Below the pieces are notes generated by a model. It made no database searches. It worked only from the letters and a program-made list of their open reading frames with translations, and was not told the DNA's origin. A program made the translations under genes and the position numbers. 26,331 bases of DNA from an uncultured Oscillospiraceae bacterium. Lineage in GTDB: Bacteria > Bacillota > Clostridia > Oscillospirales > JAAYXM01. Positions 1 to 7,573 of the stretch are shown here, piece after piece (position 1 is the first letter of the stretch; each line of letters begins with the position of its first letter). The stretch covers positions 1 to 26,331 of the forward strand of contig CAKUEM010000025.1 in NCBI GenBank assembly GCA_934646115.1, read 5' to 3'.

Positions 1-60
1 TGCCCGCGTGATGGGGAAATAAAGACGGAAACGGCGAAGTGAAGCGAAGCGCCGATTAAG
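1..60. other. Tail of an upstream transcription unit, gene not identifiable
   Basis: These bases precede a strong terminator and probably hold the 3' end or trailer of a gene lying outside the window. One frame reads a few residues and stops at 20-22, another stops at 40-42. Neither is long enough to recognise a product, so no coding call is made. Confidence 0.2.
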
Positions 61-97
61 AGCAAAGCCCCGGACCAAAGCGGTCCGGGGCTTTGCT
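61..97 (+). terminator. Strong hairpin terminator
   Basis: A perfect 16-bp inverted repeat (arms 61-76 and 82-97, loop of about 5) with a GC-rich core. The U tract after it is poor (GCGTTTATG), but the stem is very stable. It closes the unit to the left of the window and isolates the phosphatidyltransferase gene. Confidence 0.75.
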
Positions 98-126
98 GCG
101 TTTATGCGAAAAGAGAAAAAGCGTGC

Positions 127-155
127 TTGGAAGCGCGGGGAATTTATGGTATACT
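127..155 (+). promoter_or_regulatory. Probable sigma-A promoter for the phosphatidyltransferase gene
   Basis: TTGGAA (127-132), a 17-bp spacer and TATACT (150-155) match a housekeeping promoter. Transcription would start near 162, giving an untranslated leader of about 140 bases. The leader (to 302) contains no gene I recognise. Confidence 0.55.
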
Positions 156-302
156 ATGATTCAAAGAGCAGGGAATATCTAGATCGCGCAGCGGCGCTTT
201 TGCAAGGATTTGCGCGGCTTTCATCGTGTAAGCGGCGGATTGCTGCGGCGAAATTGATAGAAAACAGGCGGGATAGAGCGCCAAAAAGTGGGGAGTTGGG
301 GT

Positions 303-854
303 ATGAAAACACGACATGACGCATGGACGATTCCGAATTTGCTGAGCTATTTTCGGATACTGCTGATCCCGGTTTTTCTTTCGCTGTATCTCACGGCGCA
401 AAGCGCGGAGCAGATTTATCTTGCCGCGGCGGTCGTTGGCATTTCCGGTCTCACGGATCTGCTCGATGGGAAGATCGCCCGGCGGTTTCATCAGGTCACA
501 GAGCTTGGGAAATTTTTAGACCCGCTGGCGGATAAGCTGACGCAGGGCGCGCTTGTACTGTGCCTGGCGAGCCGGTTTCGCTGGATGTGGCTGCTGGTTG
601 GCATTTTTATAGTAAAAGAGGGGTTTATGGCGGCGATGGGGCTTGTTTTGCTGCGGCGCGGGCGGAAGCTTGACGGCGCGAAGTGGTTCGGCAAGGTCTG
701 CACAGCGGTGTTATATATCGTGATGTTTGCGCTGCTGCTGTTTCCGCAGATGCCGCTTTCGGCGGCAAACGGCATGATTTTCCTGAGTGCGGCGGTCATG
801 CTTGCTACGTTGGCGCTCTATGTTCCGGTATTTGCCGCAATGCTGCGTGAATAG
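303..854 (+). CDS. CDP-alcohol phosphatidyltransferase family protein
   Basis: An integral membrane enzyme of 183 residues that transfers a phosphoalcohol from or to CDP-diacylglycerol in phospholipid synthesis. The complete family signature D-x2-D-G-x2-A-R-x8-G-x3-D-x3-D is visible at about residues 45-70 (begins DLLDGKIARR, ends GKFLDPLAD). Several hydrophobic segments surround it. The length is close to PgsA-type phosphatidylglycerophosphate synthases, which is the likeliest role, but the N-terminus is not distinctive enough to exclude another alcohol acceptor, so no symbol is given. The ATG at 303 is preferred over an in-frame GTG at 288, because the GGGGAG stretch around 289-295 is well placed as its ribosome site. 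The gene stands alone, with its own promoter upstream and a terminator shared with the convergent ATPase gene. Confidence 0.9.
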   Translation: MKTRHDAWTIPNLLSYFRILLIPVFLSLYLTAQSAEQIYLAAAVVGISGLTDLLDGKIARRFHQVTELGKFLDPLADKLTQGALVLCLASRFRWMWLLVGIFIVKEGFMAAMGLVLLRRGRKLDGAKWFGKVCTAVLYIVMFALLLFPQMPLSAANGMIFLSAAVMLATLALYVPVFAAMLRE

Positions 855-859
855 AAGCA

Positions 860-896
860 CAGGGCTTTCCCCTAAGGGAAGGCCCTGCGTTTGTTT
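860..896. terminator. Bidirectional terminator between convergent genes
   Basis: Stem arms 860-871 and 876-887 (AGGGCTTTCCC against GGGAAGGCCCT, one G-U pair) with loop CTAA. On the plus strand it is followed by a short T-rich stretch (GTTTGTTT). It sits only 5 bases past the phosphatidyltransferase stop and 7 bases from the ATPase stop, so it should serve both. Confidence 0.75.
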
Positions 897-3549
897 ATGC
901 CTGCTTTTTTTGCCACGCGCGGCGGACAAAGCGAACCAGCTCGCCCAGCACCACAACGGAGAGACCACACAGAATAATTTTCCCCCACATTGCGGCGGAG
1001 AGCGGAACAGTGCCGAAAATTGGACCGCCGAACTGCGTGATGATTACCTGCAACGCAAACGTGATGGAAAACACAAGGAACATCAGCTTATTATGGAAGA
1101 GATTGTCAAACAGGCTGTCGTTTCCAAGCTCGCGGCTGTTAAATGCGTTAAACAGCTGGAACACAACGAAAAGCGCAAACAGGATGCTGCCGCATTCCTC
1201 CGGCGTTGCGCCGCCGAGGAAATTTGTAAAATTCTGAAGCAGCAGCACGGCGGCGATAAACACGCCGTTTACCACGATGCGAAACAGCATGGCAGGCGTG
1301 ACGATCGACTGGTTGCGCGGAGTCGGGCGGCGCGCCATCAAATTGCCGCGCATCGGCTCAAGCCCGAGCGTCAGGGCGGGCGGACCGTCCATGATCAAGT
1401 TGATCCATAAAAGCTCCAGCGCGGTAAACGGGGAGGAAAACCCGGCGATGATCGAGGCGAGCACCACGACCACGGAGGAGACATTCACGGTCAGCTGAAA
1501 CTGGATAAACCGCAGGAAGTTTTCAAAAATTCCGCGCCCCCATTCCACTGCGCGCACGATGGTGCTGAACGAATCGTCCAGCAGGATGATATCGCTCGCT
1601 TCCTTGGAGACCTCTGTCCCCGTGATGCCCATCGCGATGCCAACGTCGGCATTTTTTAAGGCGGGCGCATCGTTAATGCCGTCGCCCGTGACGGCGACCA
1701 CGTTGCCAAGCGCCTTCAGCGCGTTGACCACGCGCATCTTCACGGTCGGCGTGCTGCGCGCGATCACGCGGATATGCGGAAGCTCGCGCTGCAGCTCTTC
1801 GTCAGACAATTCTTCGATCGTATGCGCCTCCACCGCGACGTGCGTATCATCTAAAATTTCAAGCTCCTGCGCGATCGCGGTCGCCGTGACGATATTATCT
1901 CCGGTTAAAATTTTCAAATCGATTCCGGCGCTGCGGGCGCGGCGCACCGCGTCTGCCACGTCGGCGCGCAGCGGGTCGGTGATCGCAACAAAGCCGTCGA
2001 ACACAAGCTGCGCTTCCACAAGCTCGCGCTCTGCGGCGAAATCGGGACATTCGCTCATCGTTTTATGCGCAAACGCGATCACGCGGCACGCTTTCTGCTG
2101 GTAAGACATGATCTCTGCTTCTATGTGTCGACGCGCGTCCTCCGGCATCTGACAAAAGGACAGAATTTTCTCCGGCGAGCCTTTGGTATAGACCGCGCAA
2201 TTCGTGCCAGTGCGCAGGACCGTAGTCATATTCTTGGTTTCCGAGGAGAAGGGGTACACATGCAGAACCTCCGCCTCCGCGCGCATCGCGTGGTAATCCA
2301 TGCCCGCCTTTGCCAGCGCGGCAAGCAGCGCGCACTCGGTCGGGTTGCCGATGAATTCCGCGCGCCCGTCATACCATTCAACATTTGCCGTGCCGTTTAC
2401 CGCGAAATTTGTTGCCAGCGCGCCGGGGGTCAGCGCTTCCGGCGCAAGCATTTCGCCGCCCTGCATGATCGCTGTGACCGTCATGCGGTTCTCGGTCAGC
2501 GTGCCGGTTTTGTCAGAGCAGATCACGTTGATGCAGCCGATCGTTTCACTCGCCACCATCTTTTTTACCAGCGCATTCTGGCGCGACATTTTGATAATAT
2601 TGATCGCAAGCGAAACCGCAACGATCGTGGGCAGCCCTTCCGGAACGGTCGCGACGATCAGAACGATGCTTGTGATAAACGCTTCGCTGATCTCATAAAA
2701 AGACGCGTTTCCGCGCGCGAGGAAGAAGCCAAGCTGGATCAAAAATGCGAGCAGCGAGACGGAAAGCCCGGCGATCGCGATCCATTTTCCAAGCTTTGCA
2801 AGCTTTTCCTGAAGCGGGGTAGAGGTGGAATCCGCCTGCGTCAGTTCGCGCGCGATTTTGCCGAATTCCGTGGAATCGCCCACCGCGGTGATGATCATAA
2901 GCCCGCTGCCGCCGGTCACGTACGTGCCGGAATACAGCATATTCACGCGGTCTGCCACTGCGGTTTTTTCGCTGACGATCACAACGGATGCGTCTTTGGT
3001 CACGGGCAGGCTTTCGCCGGTGAGCGAGGATTCGTCCACCTGCAGGGCGGTTGCGGAAAGCAGACGCCCGTCTGCGCTCAGCTTATCGCCGGTTTCGACC
3101 GAAACGATATCGCCAACGACCAGCTCGCTCTGCGGGATCATGTGGAACTTCCCGCCGCGCAGGACCTTTACCTGCACGTCCTGCTTCATGCGGTTGAGCG
3201 CGTCAAACGCGCGGGCGCTTTTTCCCTCCATGATCACCGTGATCATAACGGAAAGCGCGATCGCGAGGAATATGCCGACGCATTCAATCACATCTGCGTG
3301 ACCGCCGGTCATGCCGCGGATGATATTCACAACGGTTGCGATCACGCCGGCAAGCAGCAGGAGAATGAGCATCGGCTCGCGGCATGCATCGAAGATGCGC
3401 CCGGCAAGCGAGCGCTGCTTTGCCCGCGTAAATTCGTTGCGCCCGTAGCGCTGCGCGTGCTCCGCGACCTGTGCGTCAGACAGCCCGCGCTCCTGCGTGA
3501 CGCCAAGCTCGCGCAGCACGTCGTCTGAGCGCATGAGATATGCTTTCAT
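895..3549 (-). CDS. P2-type cation-transporting ATPase (Ca2+/Mn2+ pump family)
   Basis: An 884-residue ATP-driven membrane pump. Visible landmarks in order are the N-terminal cation-ATPase domain, the actuator loop TGES at 177-180, the TM4 ion-binding motif PEGLP at 303-307, the phosphorylated Asp346 in DKTGTLT, the hinge TGDGINDAP, and TM6 with Asn717 and Asp721 in WINLIMDGPPA. Site II residues (Glu304, Asn717, Asp721) are kept, but the TM5 position equivalent to SERCA Glu771 is Ser (VNVSS). One-ion stoichiometry like PMR1/SPCA or PMCA is therefore likely. The TM6 stretch is especially PMR1-like, except that Leu726 stands where PMR1 has the Gln needed for Mn2+ selectivity. The start at 3549 (MKAYLMRS) is chosen over 3594 because GGAGGAA lies just before it. 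The upstream yybP-ykoY riboswitch argues for a role in Mn2+ efflux. Confidence is high for the family and moderate for the ion. Confidence 0.93.
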   Translation of the reverse strand: MKAYLMRSDDVLRELGVTQERGLSDAQVAEHAQRYGRNEFTRAKQRSLAGRIFDACREPMLILLLLAGVIATVVNIIRGMTGGHADVIECVGIFLAIALSVMITVIMEGKSARAFDALNRMKQDVQVKVLRGGKFHMIPQSELVVGDIVSVETGDKLSADGRLLSATALQVDESSLTGESLPVTKDASVVIVSEKTAVADRVNMLYSGTYVTGGSGLMIITAVGDSTEFGKIARELTQADSTSTPLQEKLAKLGKWIAIAGLSVSLLAFLIQLGFFLARGNASFYEISEAFITSIVLIVATVPEGLPTIVAVSLAINIIKMSRQNALVKKMVASETIGCINVICSDKTGTLTENRMTVTAIMQGGEMLAPEALTPGALATNFAVNGTANVEWYDGRAEFIGNPTECALLAALAKAGMDYHAMRAEAEVLHVYPFSSETKNMTTVLRTGTNCAVYTKGSPEKILSFCQMPEDARRHIEAEIMSYQQKACRVIAFAHKTMSECPDFAAERELVEAQLVFDGFVAITDPLRADVADAVRRARSAGIDLKILTGDNIVTATAIAQELEILDDTHVAVEAHTIEELSDEELQRELPHIRVIARSTPTVKMRVVNALKALGNVVAVTGDGINDAPALKNADVGIAMGITGTEVSKEASDIILLDDSFSTIVRAVEWGRGIFENFLRFIQFQLTVNVSSVVVVLASIIAGFSSPFTALELLWINLIMDGPPALTLGLEPMRGNLMARRPTPRNQSIVTPAMLFRIVVNGVFIAAVLLLQNFTNFLGGATPEECGSILFALFVVFQLFNAFNSRELGNDSLFDNLFHNKLMFLVFSITFALQVIITQFGGPIFGTVPLSAAMWGKIILCGLSVVVLGELVRFVRRAWQKKQA

Positions 3550-3575
3550 ACATGTTCCTCCGTTTTTCGCCCCAT

Positions 3576-3624
3576 GAAATAATAAAAGACTCATGTATAG
3601 CCGGAAAAGCTATACATGAGTCTT
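3576..3624 (-). terminator. Riboswitch expression-platform terminator
   Basis: A perfect 15-bp inverted repeat (3586-3600 / 3610-3624, 9-base loop) followed on the minus strand by TTTTATTATTT, and about 27 bases before the ATPase start codon. Its first arm contains the P1 3' strand of the aptamer, so it competes with the ligand-bound fold. Confidence 0.85.
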
Positions 3625-3712
3625 GTTCTTTAAGACAAGCCAGGACGCGCATTGCGCGAACAGGATGTTGACTTGGCACGCGCGAATTTCGCGCGCAAAC
3701 TACTCCCCCATG
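3586..3712 (-). ncRNA. yybP-ykoY (Mn2+-sensing) riboswitch with overlapping terminator
   Basis: Read on the minus strand, the leader holds the family hallmarks. P1 5' strand CAUGGG (3712-3707) is followed directly by L1 GGAGUAG (3706-3700). A P2 hairpin of CGCGCG pairs and a second arm with hairpin CGCGC-AAU-GCGCG come next. Then L3 ACAAGA (3626-3621) runs into P1 3' strand CUCAUG (3620-3615), which pairs with CAUGGG with one G-U. The same CUCAUG is part of the 5' arm of a 15-bp terminator stem (3624-3610 with 3600-3586), followed by UUUUAUUAUU. P1 and terminator are thus mutually exclusive. Metal binding would stabilise P1 and allow transcription of the pump, the known ON logic of this class. 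P-type ATPases are a known target of the family. Confidence 0.88.
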
Positions 3713-3733
3713 AGGCAATATTTGATTGCGCTT

Positions 3734-3762
3734 ATTTTAGCATACTCGATACGGAAAAGCAA
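3734..3762 (-). promoter_or_regulatory. Promoter of the riboswitch-ATPase transcript
   Basis: On the minus strand TTGCTT (3762-3757), a 17-bp spacer and TAAAAT (3739-3734) lie just upstream of the aptamer. Transcription would start near 3727, about 15 bases before P1, a natural distance for a riboswitch leader. Confidence 0.6.
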
Positions 3763-3831
3763 GCTTTTTTAAAAAAATAAATTTACATCGCGAGATTTCT
3801 TGCAGAGAATGTATTCGCGCGAAAAAAATTA

Positions 3832-3840
3832 TGATATAAT
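3832..3840 (+). promoter_or_regulatory. Extended -10 promoter for the signalling block
   Basis: TGaTATAAT at 3832-3840 is a perfect extended -10. No good -35 hexamer is visible at the usual distance. It reads away from the ATPase promoter about 75 bases before the first gene. Together with the riboswitch this accounts for the gene-free stretch 3550-3914. Confidence 0.5.
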
Positions 3841-3914
3841 ATTTGTAAAAACCGATCGATACAAAATTTCAGCGCCCGATGCGGGAGAACGTCGATTGAC
3901 AGGGGGGTGCCGCT

Positions 3915-5579
3915 TTGCGCAGATTGTTTACAAAAAATGTCCGCATTACGCTCTGCACGATGGGGTTGCTGCTTCTGGCGTCCTATCTCCGCGTAGCCAA
4001 AATGGGCGGCGGTCCGGTCGGCGATGCGGCGCGCATAATCGCGGTTGCATTTCTTTATCTGGGCGAGATCATATGGTGGGGCGTTTCACTATGGCGCAGG
4101 CTCATGCATGAGCAGATTAGGAAATATATGCTGTGCATTGCGGGCGGAATGCTGCTTTGGGTGTTGTTTCGCACCTGCAAAAATACCTTTTTCTGCTCGA
4201 CACCGCCTTGGGGTCGCTGGCTTTGGTATGCCTATTACATACCGATGGTGTTGATCCCGCTGTTTGGTTTTTTCACCGCGCTGTATATCGGAAAGCCTGA
4301 GACATGGCGCCCGAGTTGGTGGGTGCGCCTGCTTTATATTCCGGCGGCGCTTTTGATTGCGGGCGTCTTGACCAATGATCTGCATCAGGGCGCGTTTTCG
4401 TTTCTGGACGAGGCATATCGATATGGGCCGGTATATTACGCGGTCGTTGCCTGGATGCTCGGGCTGATTTTATTGATGCTTACCCTGCTGGTCATGCGCT
4501 GCCGGCTGCCGGGTGCGCGGCGCCGGGCGTGGATCCCGCTTTCGGTAGTTGGCGTGGGTATTCTTTACTGCGTGGCCTATGCGATCGACAGTTCGAATTC
4601 CGGGTTTGGGTTTATCGAAATGACCGCGGCGTATTGCGCGCTGACCGCCGCGCTTTGGGAAAGCTGCATCGCCACGGGGCTGATCCCTTCCAACACGGAC
4701 TACCGCGCGTTTTTCCGCGCGGCAACGATCGATGCGCAGATCGTGGATACGGAGGGCGTGGTGCATTTCCGGGCGCAGGGGGCGCAGGCGCTTTCAAGCG
4801 CGCTGTTTCAAACGCTGCGGCGGGAGGGGAAAGCCGCGTGCGATGCGGACAATGTGCTGCATTGCGAGGCGCTGCCGGGCGGCTATGTGATCTGGCGCGA
4901 GGCGCTTTTTGAGGTCCATGAGCGCTTGCGCGCGCTGCATTTGGCAGAGGCGGAGCTGCGCGACGGCGCGGAGCTTCTGCGCGAAGAGCTTTCAGAAAAA
5001 TCGCAGGCGCTGCGTATCCGCGAAAAAACGCGCCTGTATCAAAATATTTCCGTGCAGACCGCGGGGCAGTGCGCGCAGATCACGCAGCTTTTGCTGCAAT
5101 TTGACCAGGCGGATGCGCAGACGCGGCGCATGCTGCTTGCGCAAATCAATGTGATCGGCGCATACATCAAGCGCTGGGGCAATTTATTTCTGCTTGCGGA
5201 GAATCACCGCTCCCTACCGATCGAGGAATTTACACGCTGCATGGAGGAATCGATTGAAAATTTAAAGCTTTGCGGCGTGCATTGCGCGCATTCCATCCGT
5301 GTGGAGGGCGTGCTGCCGTGCGAGCAGATCATGCTGTGTTATGAATTATTCGAGGCGGTGGCAGAGTCTGTGCTGCACACGGCGCAAACGCTGCTCGCCG
5401 CCTTATCCAATCAGGGCGAAACACTGCGCTTTGCGCTGAATATCGAGGGCGCGGAGCTTGGAAATTACGAAGCGCAGGCGGCGGCTGCCGCGCATATGGG
5501 TGGGGCGCTTATCGTCCGCCGCGGGGACGACATGCCCGGCGTGTCGCTCCTTCTCCCGGTGGGAGGTGAGGCGCGGTGA
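3915..5579 (+). CDS. Membrane sensor-kinase-like protein with degenerate catalytic domain
   Basis: A 554-residue protein with about eight hydrophobic segments in residues 10-255, resembling the N-terminal 7TM-type sensor region of clostridial histidine kinases (a TNDLHQ motif lies in one extracytoplasmic loop). A PAS-like linker (about 265-320), a coiled-coil helix (about 325-360) and a DHp/ATPase-like region follow. I see no clear phosphoacceptor H-box. The region where the N-box is expected reads CYELFEAVAESVL without Asn, and neither DxG nor GxG glycine boxes are present. It is therefore probably a sensor or partner that does not phosphorylate. The start is TTG 3915, placed 5 bases after AGGGGGGTG. 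It overlaps the next kinase gene by 4 bases, so the two are translationally coupled and probably act together. Confidence 0.72.
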   Translation: MRRLFTKNVRITLCTMGLLLLASYLRVAKMGGGPVGDAARIIAVAFLYLGEIIWWGVSLWRRLMHEQIRKYMLCIAGGMLLWVLFRTCKNTFFCSTPPWGRWLWYAYYIPMVLIPLFGFFTALYIGKPETWRPSWWVRLLYIPAALLIAGVLTNDLHQGAFSFLDEAYRYGPVYYAVVAWMLGLILLMLTLLVMRCRLPGARRRAWIPLSVVGVGILYCVAYAIDSSNSGFGFIEMTAAYCALTAALWESCIATGLIPSNTDYRAFFRAATIDAQIVDTEGVVHFRAQGAQALSSALFQTLRREGKAACDADNVLHCEALPGGYVIWREALFEVHERLRALHLAEAELRDGAELLREELSEKSQALRIREKTRLYQNISVQTAGQCAQITQLLLQFDQADAQTRRMLLAQINVIGAYIKRWGNLFLLAENHRSLPIEEFTRCMEESIENLKLCGVHCAHSIRVEGVLPCEQIMLCYELFEAVAESVLHTAQTLLAALSNQGETLRFALNIEGAELGNYEAQAAAAAHMGGALIVRRGDDMPGVSLLLPVGGEAR

Positions 5580-6865
5580 TGACGGAATTTTCTGCGCTTG
5601 CGCTGCCCGCTCGCGCGTTGATACTGACCGGATTTACGATAGCGCTCATGCTTTTGGGCTGCGCGCTGTGCATTCGAGTGCGGCGCACGCGGCGGATCTC
5701 CCTGCTGCTGGGGCTGCCTGCGGCGGCCATGCTTGCGCTGCTTGTTCTGCTGCTTGGCGTGCAGTATGGCGAGGTGCGCGGGCAGCTTCCCGGCGCTGTG
5801 GCGGCGTGGATCGGGCGCTTGCCGTTTGGCGCGTGCGTGCTGATTGCCGTTTGCGGCTGCGCGCTCGGCGCAGCAGGGGGCTGGCGCGAGCTGCGGCGGT
5901 ATCAAACCATGCTGACCCCGCGCACGATCCGCGAGGCGTTGCATAATCTGCCGGACGGATTGTGCTTTTCTGATCCGAACGGCATGCCGCTCCTGGTGAA
6001 TCGGCGCATGCATCAGGCGGCGCAGTGTGTGACCGGGCAGGTGCTGCAAAATGTGGAGGAATTCTGGAGCCGATTGGAGAAGGGTACGGTGCGTGCGCGC
6101 CGCCTTCCGGAGCTGGAAACACCGACATTTCTTTGCCCGGATGGGCGTGTGCTGCGGTTTGAAAAACGACGGCTTGAGATCGAGGACAGGCGCTGCGTGC
6201 AGGTCACGGTGAGCGACATCACACAGCAATATCAGCTGGCGGAAGAGCTGCGCGAGAAGAATGAGGCGCTCACCCGGCAGCATGCGCGGCTTCAGACACT
6301 ACTTTCCAACATTGTGCAGCGCAAGCACGATGAAGAGGTGCTTGCCGCGAAAATGCGGCTGCATGGGCAGCTGGGGCGCTGCGTGCTGACCACGCGCCGT
6401 GCGCTGGTTTGCGGCGCGGCGCAGCAGCAGGAAGAATCCGCGGCGCTGTGGCGCACATTGATTTCCGGGCTGCGCACCGGGCTTGACGATGCACAGGACG
6501 AAACGGATATCGAGAAGGAGCAATGGATCGCCGCCGCGGCGGCAATGGGCTGCACGCTGGTGTTTTCCGGCGCGCTGCCGGAGGAGAAGAGCGCGGCGTA
6601 TCTGATCCTCAGCGCCGCGCGCGAAGCGGTGACCAATGCGGTGCGGCACGCCGGGGCAGACCGGGTGACCGTGCGCACCTATGCGACGGCGCAGACCTAT
6701 TATGCCGAAATTTTTGATAACGGGCGCGCTCATGGCGCGATCCATGAGGGCGGCGGGCTTGGAAATTTGCGGGCGCGCATCGAGGGCGCGGGCGGCGAGC
6801 TGACGATCACCTGCGCGCCCGGCGTTCGGCTTCATATTCGGCTAAAGCGCGAGGGGGAGGCATGA
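5576..6865 (+). CDS. Membrane sensor histidine kinase, HisKA_3/NarL-partner type
   Basis: A 429-residue kinase with three or so hydrophobic segments (about 10-30, 38-60, 78-98), a PAS-like segment (about 120-220), a helical DHp region and a C-terminal HATPase domain. The ATPase shows the N-box REAVTNAVRHA (Asn354), the G1 box with Asp381 in DNG, and GGGLGNLRARIEGAGG. The presumed phosphoacceptor is His263 in MRLHGQLGRC; in most relatives the next residue is Asp or Glu (acid/base), here it is Gly. GTG 5576 with GGGAGG 9 bases upstream is taken as start; ATG 5579 is an alternative. Gene order and a 3-base gap to the response regulator make them a cognate pair. Confidence 0.85.
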   Translation: MMTEFSALALPARALILTGFTIALMLLGCALCIRVRRTRRISLLLGLPAAAMLALLVLLLGVQYGEVRGQLPGAVAAWIGRLPFGACVLIAVCGCALGAAGGWRELRRYQTMLTPRTIREALHNLPDGLCFSDPNGMPLLVNRRMHQAAQCVTGQVLQNVEEFWSRLEKGTVRARRLPELETPTFLCPDGRVLRFEKRRLEIEDRRCVQVTVSDITQQYQLAEELREKNEALTRQHARLQTLLSNIVQRKHDEEVLAAKMRLHGQLGRCVLTTRRALVCGAAQQQEESAALWRTLISGLRTGLDDAQDETDIEKEQWIAAAAAMGCTLVFSGALPEEKSAAYLILSAAREAVTNAVRHAGADRVTVRTYATAQTYYAEIFDNGRAHGAIHEGGGLGNLRARIEGAGGELTITCAPGVRLHIRLKREGEA

Positions 6866-6868
6866 TAT

Positions 6869-7492
6869 ATGGTTTCAGTACTCATTGTGGATGATCAGCG
6901 GACGAGCCGAAAAATTTTAGAAAATTACGTGGAAGAGACCGGGCTGTGCCGGGTGTGCCATGCGATTGAGAACGCTTCGATGGCAGAGCTGTATTGCGCT
7001 TCCGGAAAGGTTGATCTGGTCATTATGGACGTCTGCACCGCGTGTGGCGAGAGCGGACTTGCGGCGGCGGAGAAAATCAAGCGGCTGTATCCGCAGATCA
7101 AAATTATCATTGCAACGTCTATGCCGGAGTACAGCTTTATTGAAAAAGCGCGGCTTGCGGGGTGCGAGAGCTTTTGGTATAAAGATGTGGGCAGCGCGTC
7201 GCTGCCGGAGGTGATCGCCCGCACGCTGGCGGGGGAATCGGTGTATCCCGAGCGCGCGCCGAAGCTGATGATCGGGCTTGCCAGCAGCGAGGAGTTCACC
7301 CCGCGTGAGCTGGAGGTGCTGCGCGAGCTGGTCAACGGCAGCTCGTATAAGGAGATCGCGGAGGCGCTTGATATTTCTGAAAACACGCTGAAAAGCCATG
7401 TGAAAAGCCTGCTTTCCAAAAGTGGGTATAAAAGCGCGCTGCAGCTTGCGGTCGACGCTGTGAATAAAAAATTTATTTTGCCGGGATTTTAA
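6869..7492 (+). CDS. Response regulator, NarL/LuxR family
   Basis: A 207-residue two-domain transcription factor. The receiver domain has the acidic pair Asp8-Asp9, phosphoacceptor Asp54 (VIMDVCT), Thr83 and Lys105 (WYKDVG), so it looks fully competent. The C-terminal LuxR helix-turn-helix lies at about 143-203 (begins FTPRELEVLRELV, contains KEIAEALDISENTLKSHV). It starts 3 bases after the kinase gene, with GGGGGAGG as ribosome site. It would bind DNA once phosphorylated by the adjacent kinase. Likely targets are the neighbouring pseudo-receiver and solute-binding-protein genes, but this is inference. Confidence 0.92.
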   Translation: MVSVLIVDDQRTSRKILENYVEETGLCRVCHAIENASMAELYCASGKVDLVIMDVCTACGESGLAAAEKIKRLYPQIKIIIATSMPEYSFIEKARLAGCESFWYKDVGSASLPEVIARTLAGESVYPERAPKLMIGLASSEEFTPRELEVLRELVNGSSYKEIAEALDISENTLKSHVKSLLSKSGYKSALQLAVDAVNKKFILPGF

Positions 7493-7494
7493 TC

Positions 7495-7543
7495 GTGTAT
7501 CACACAAAAAGGTGGTGTGCGCTTTTGCCCTCCGCGATATACT
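7495..7543 (+). promoter_or_regulatory. Possible promoter/operator region with GTGT/ACAC dyads
   Basis: Between the response regulator and the next gene lie GTGTATCACAC (7495-7505) and GTGTG (7515-7519), forming a dyad around AAAAAGGTG. TATACT follows at 7538-7543 as a -10 with no obvious -35. The dyads could be operators for the NarL-type regulator just upstream, or a weak hairpin. Confidence 0.3.
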
Positions 7544-7573
7544 TTAGTAAGATGAAATGGAGGAGGTGCGCGC

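Noticed and set aside
2065..3528. Long plus-strand open frame (487 codons) opposite the ATPase gene
   Set aside because: The translation is rich in Arg, His, Cys and Asp without any domain or ribosome site, and it lies wholly antisense to an unmistakable P-type ATPase. GCG/CGC-rich genes create such open antisense frames.
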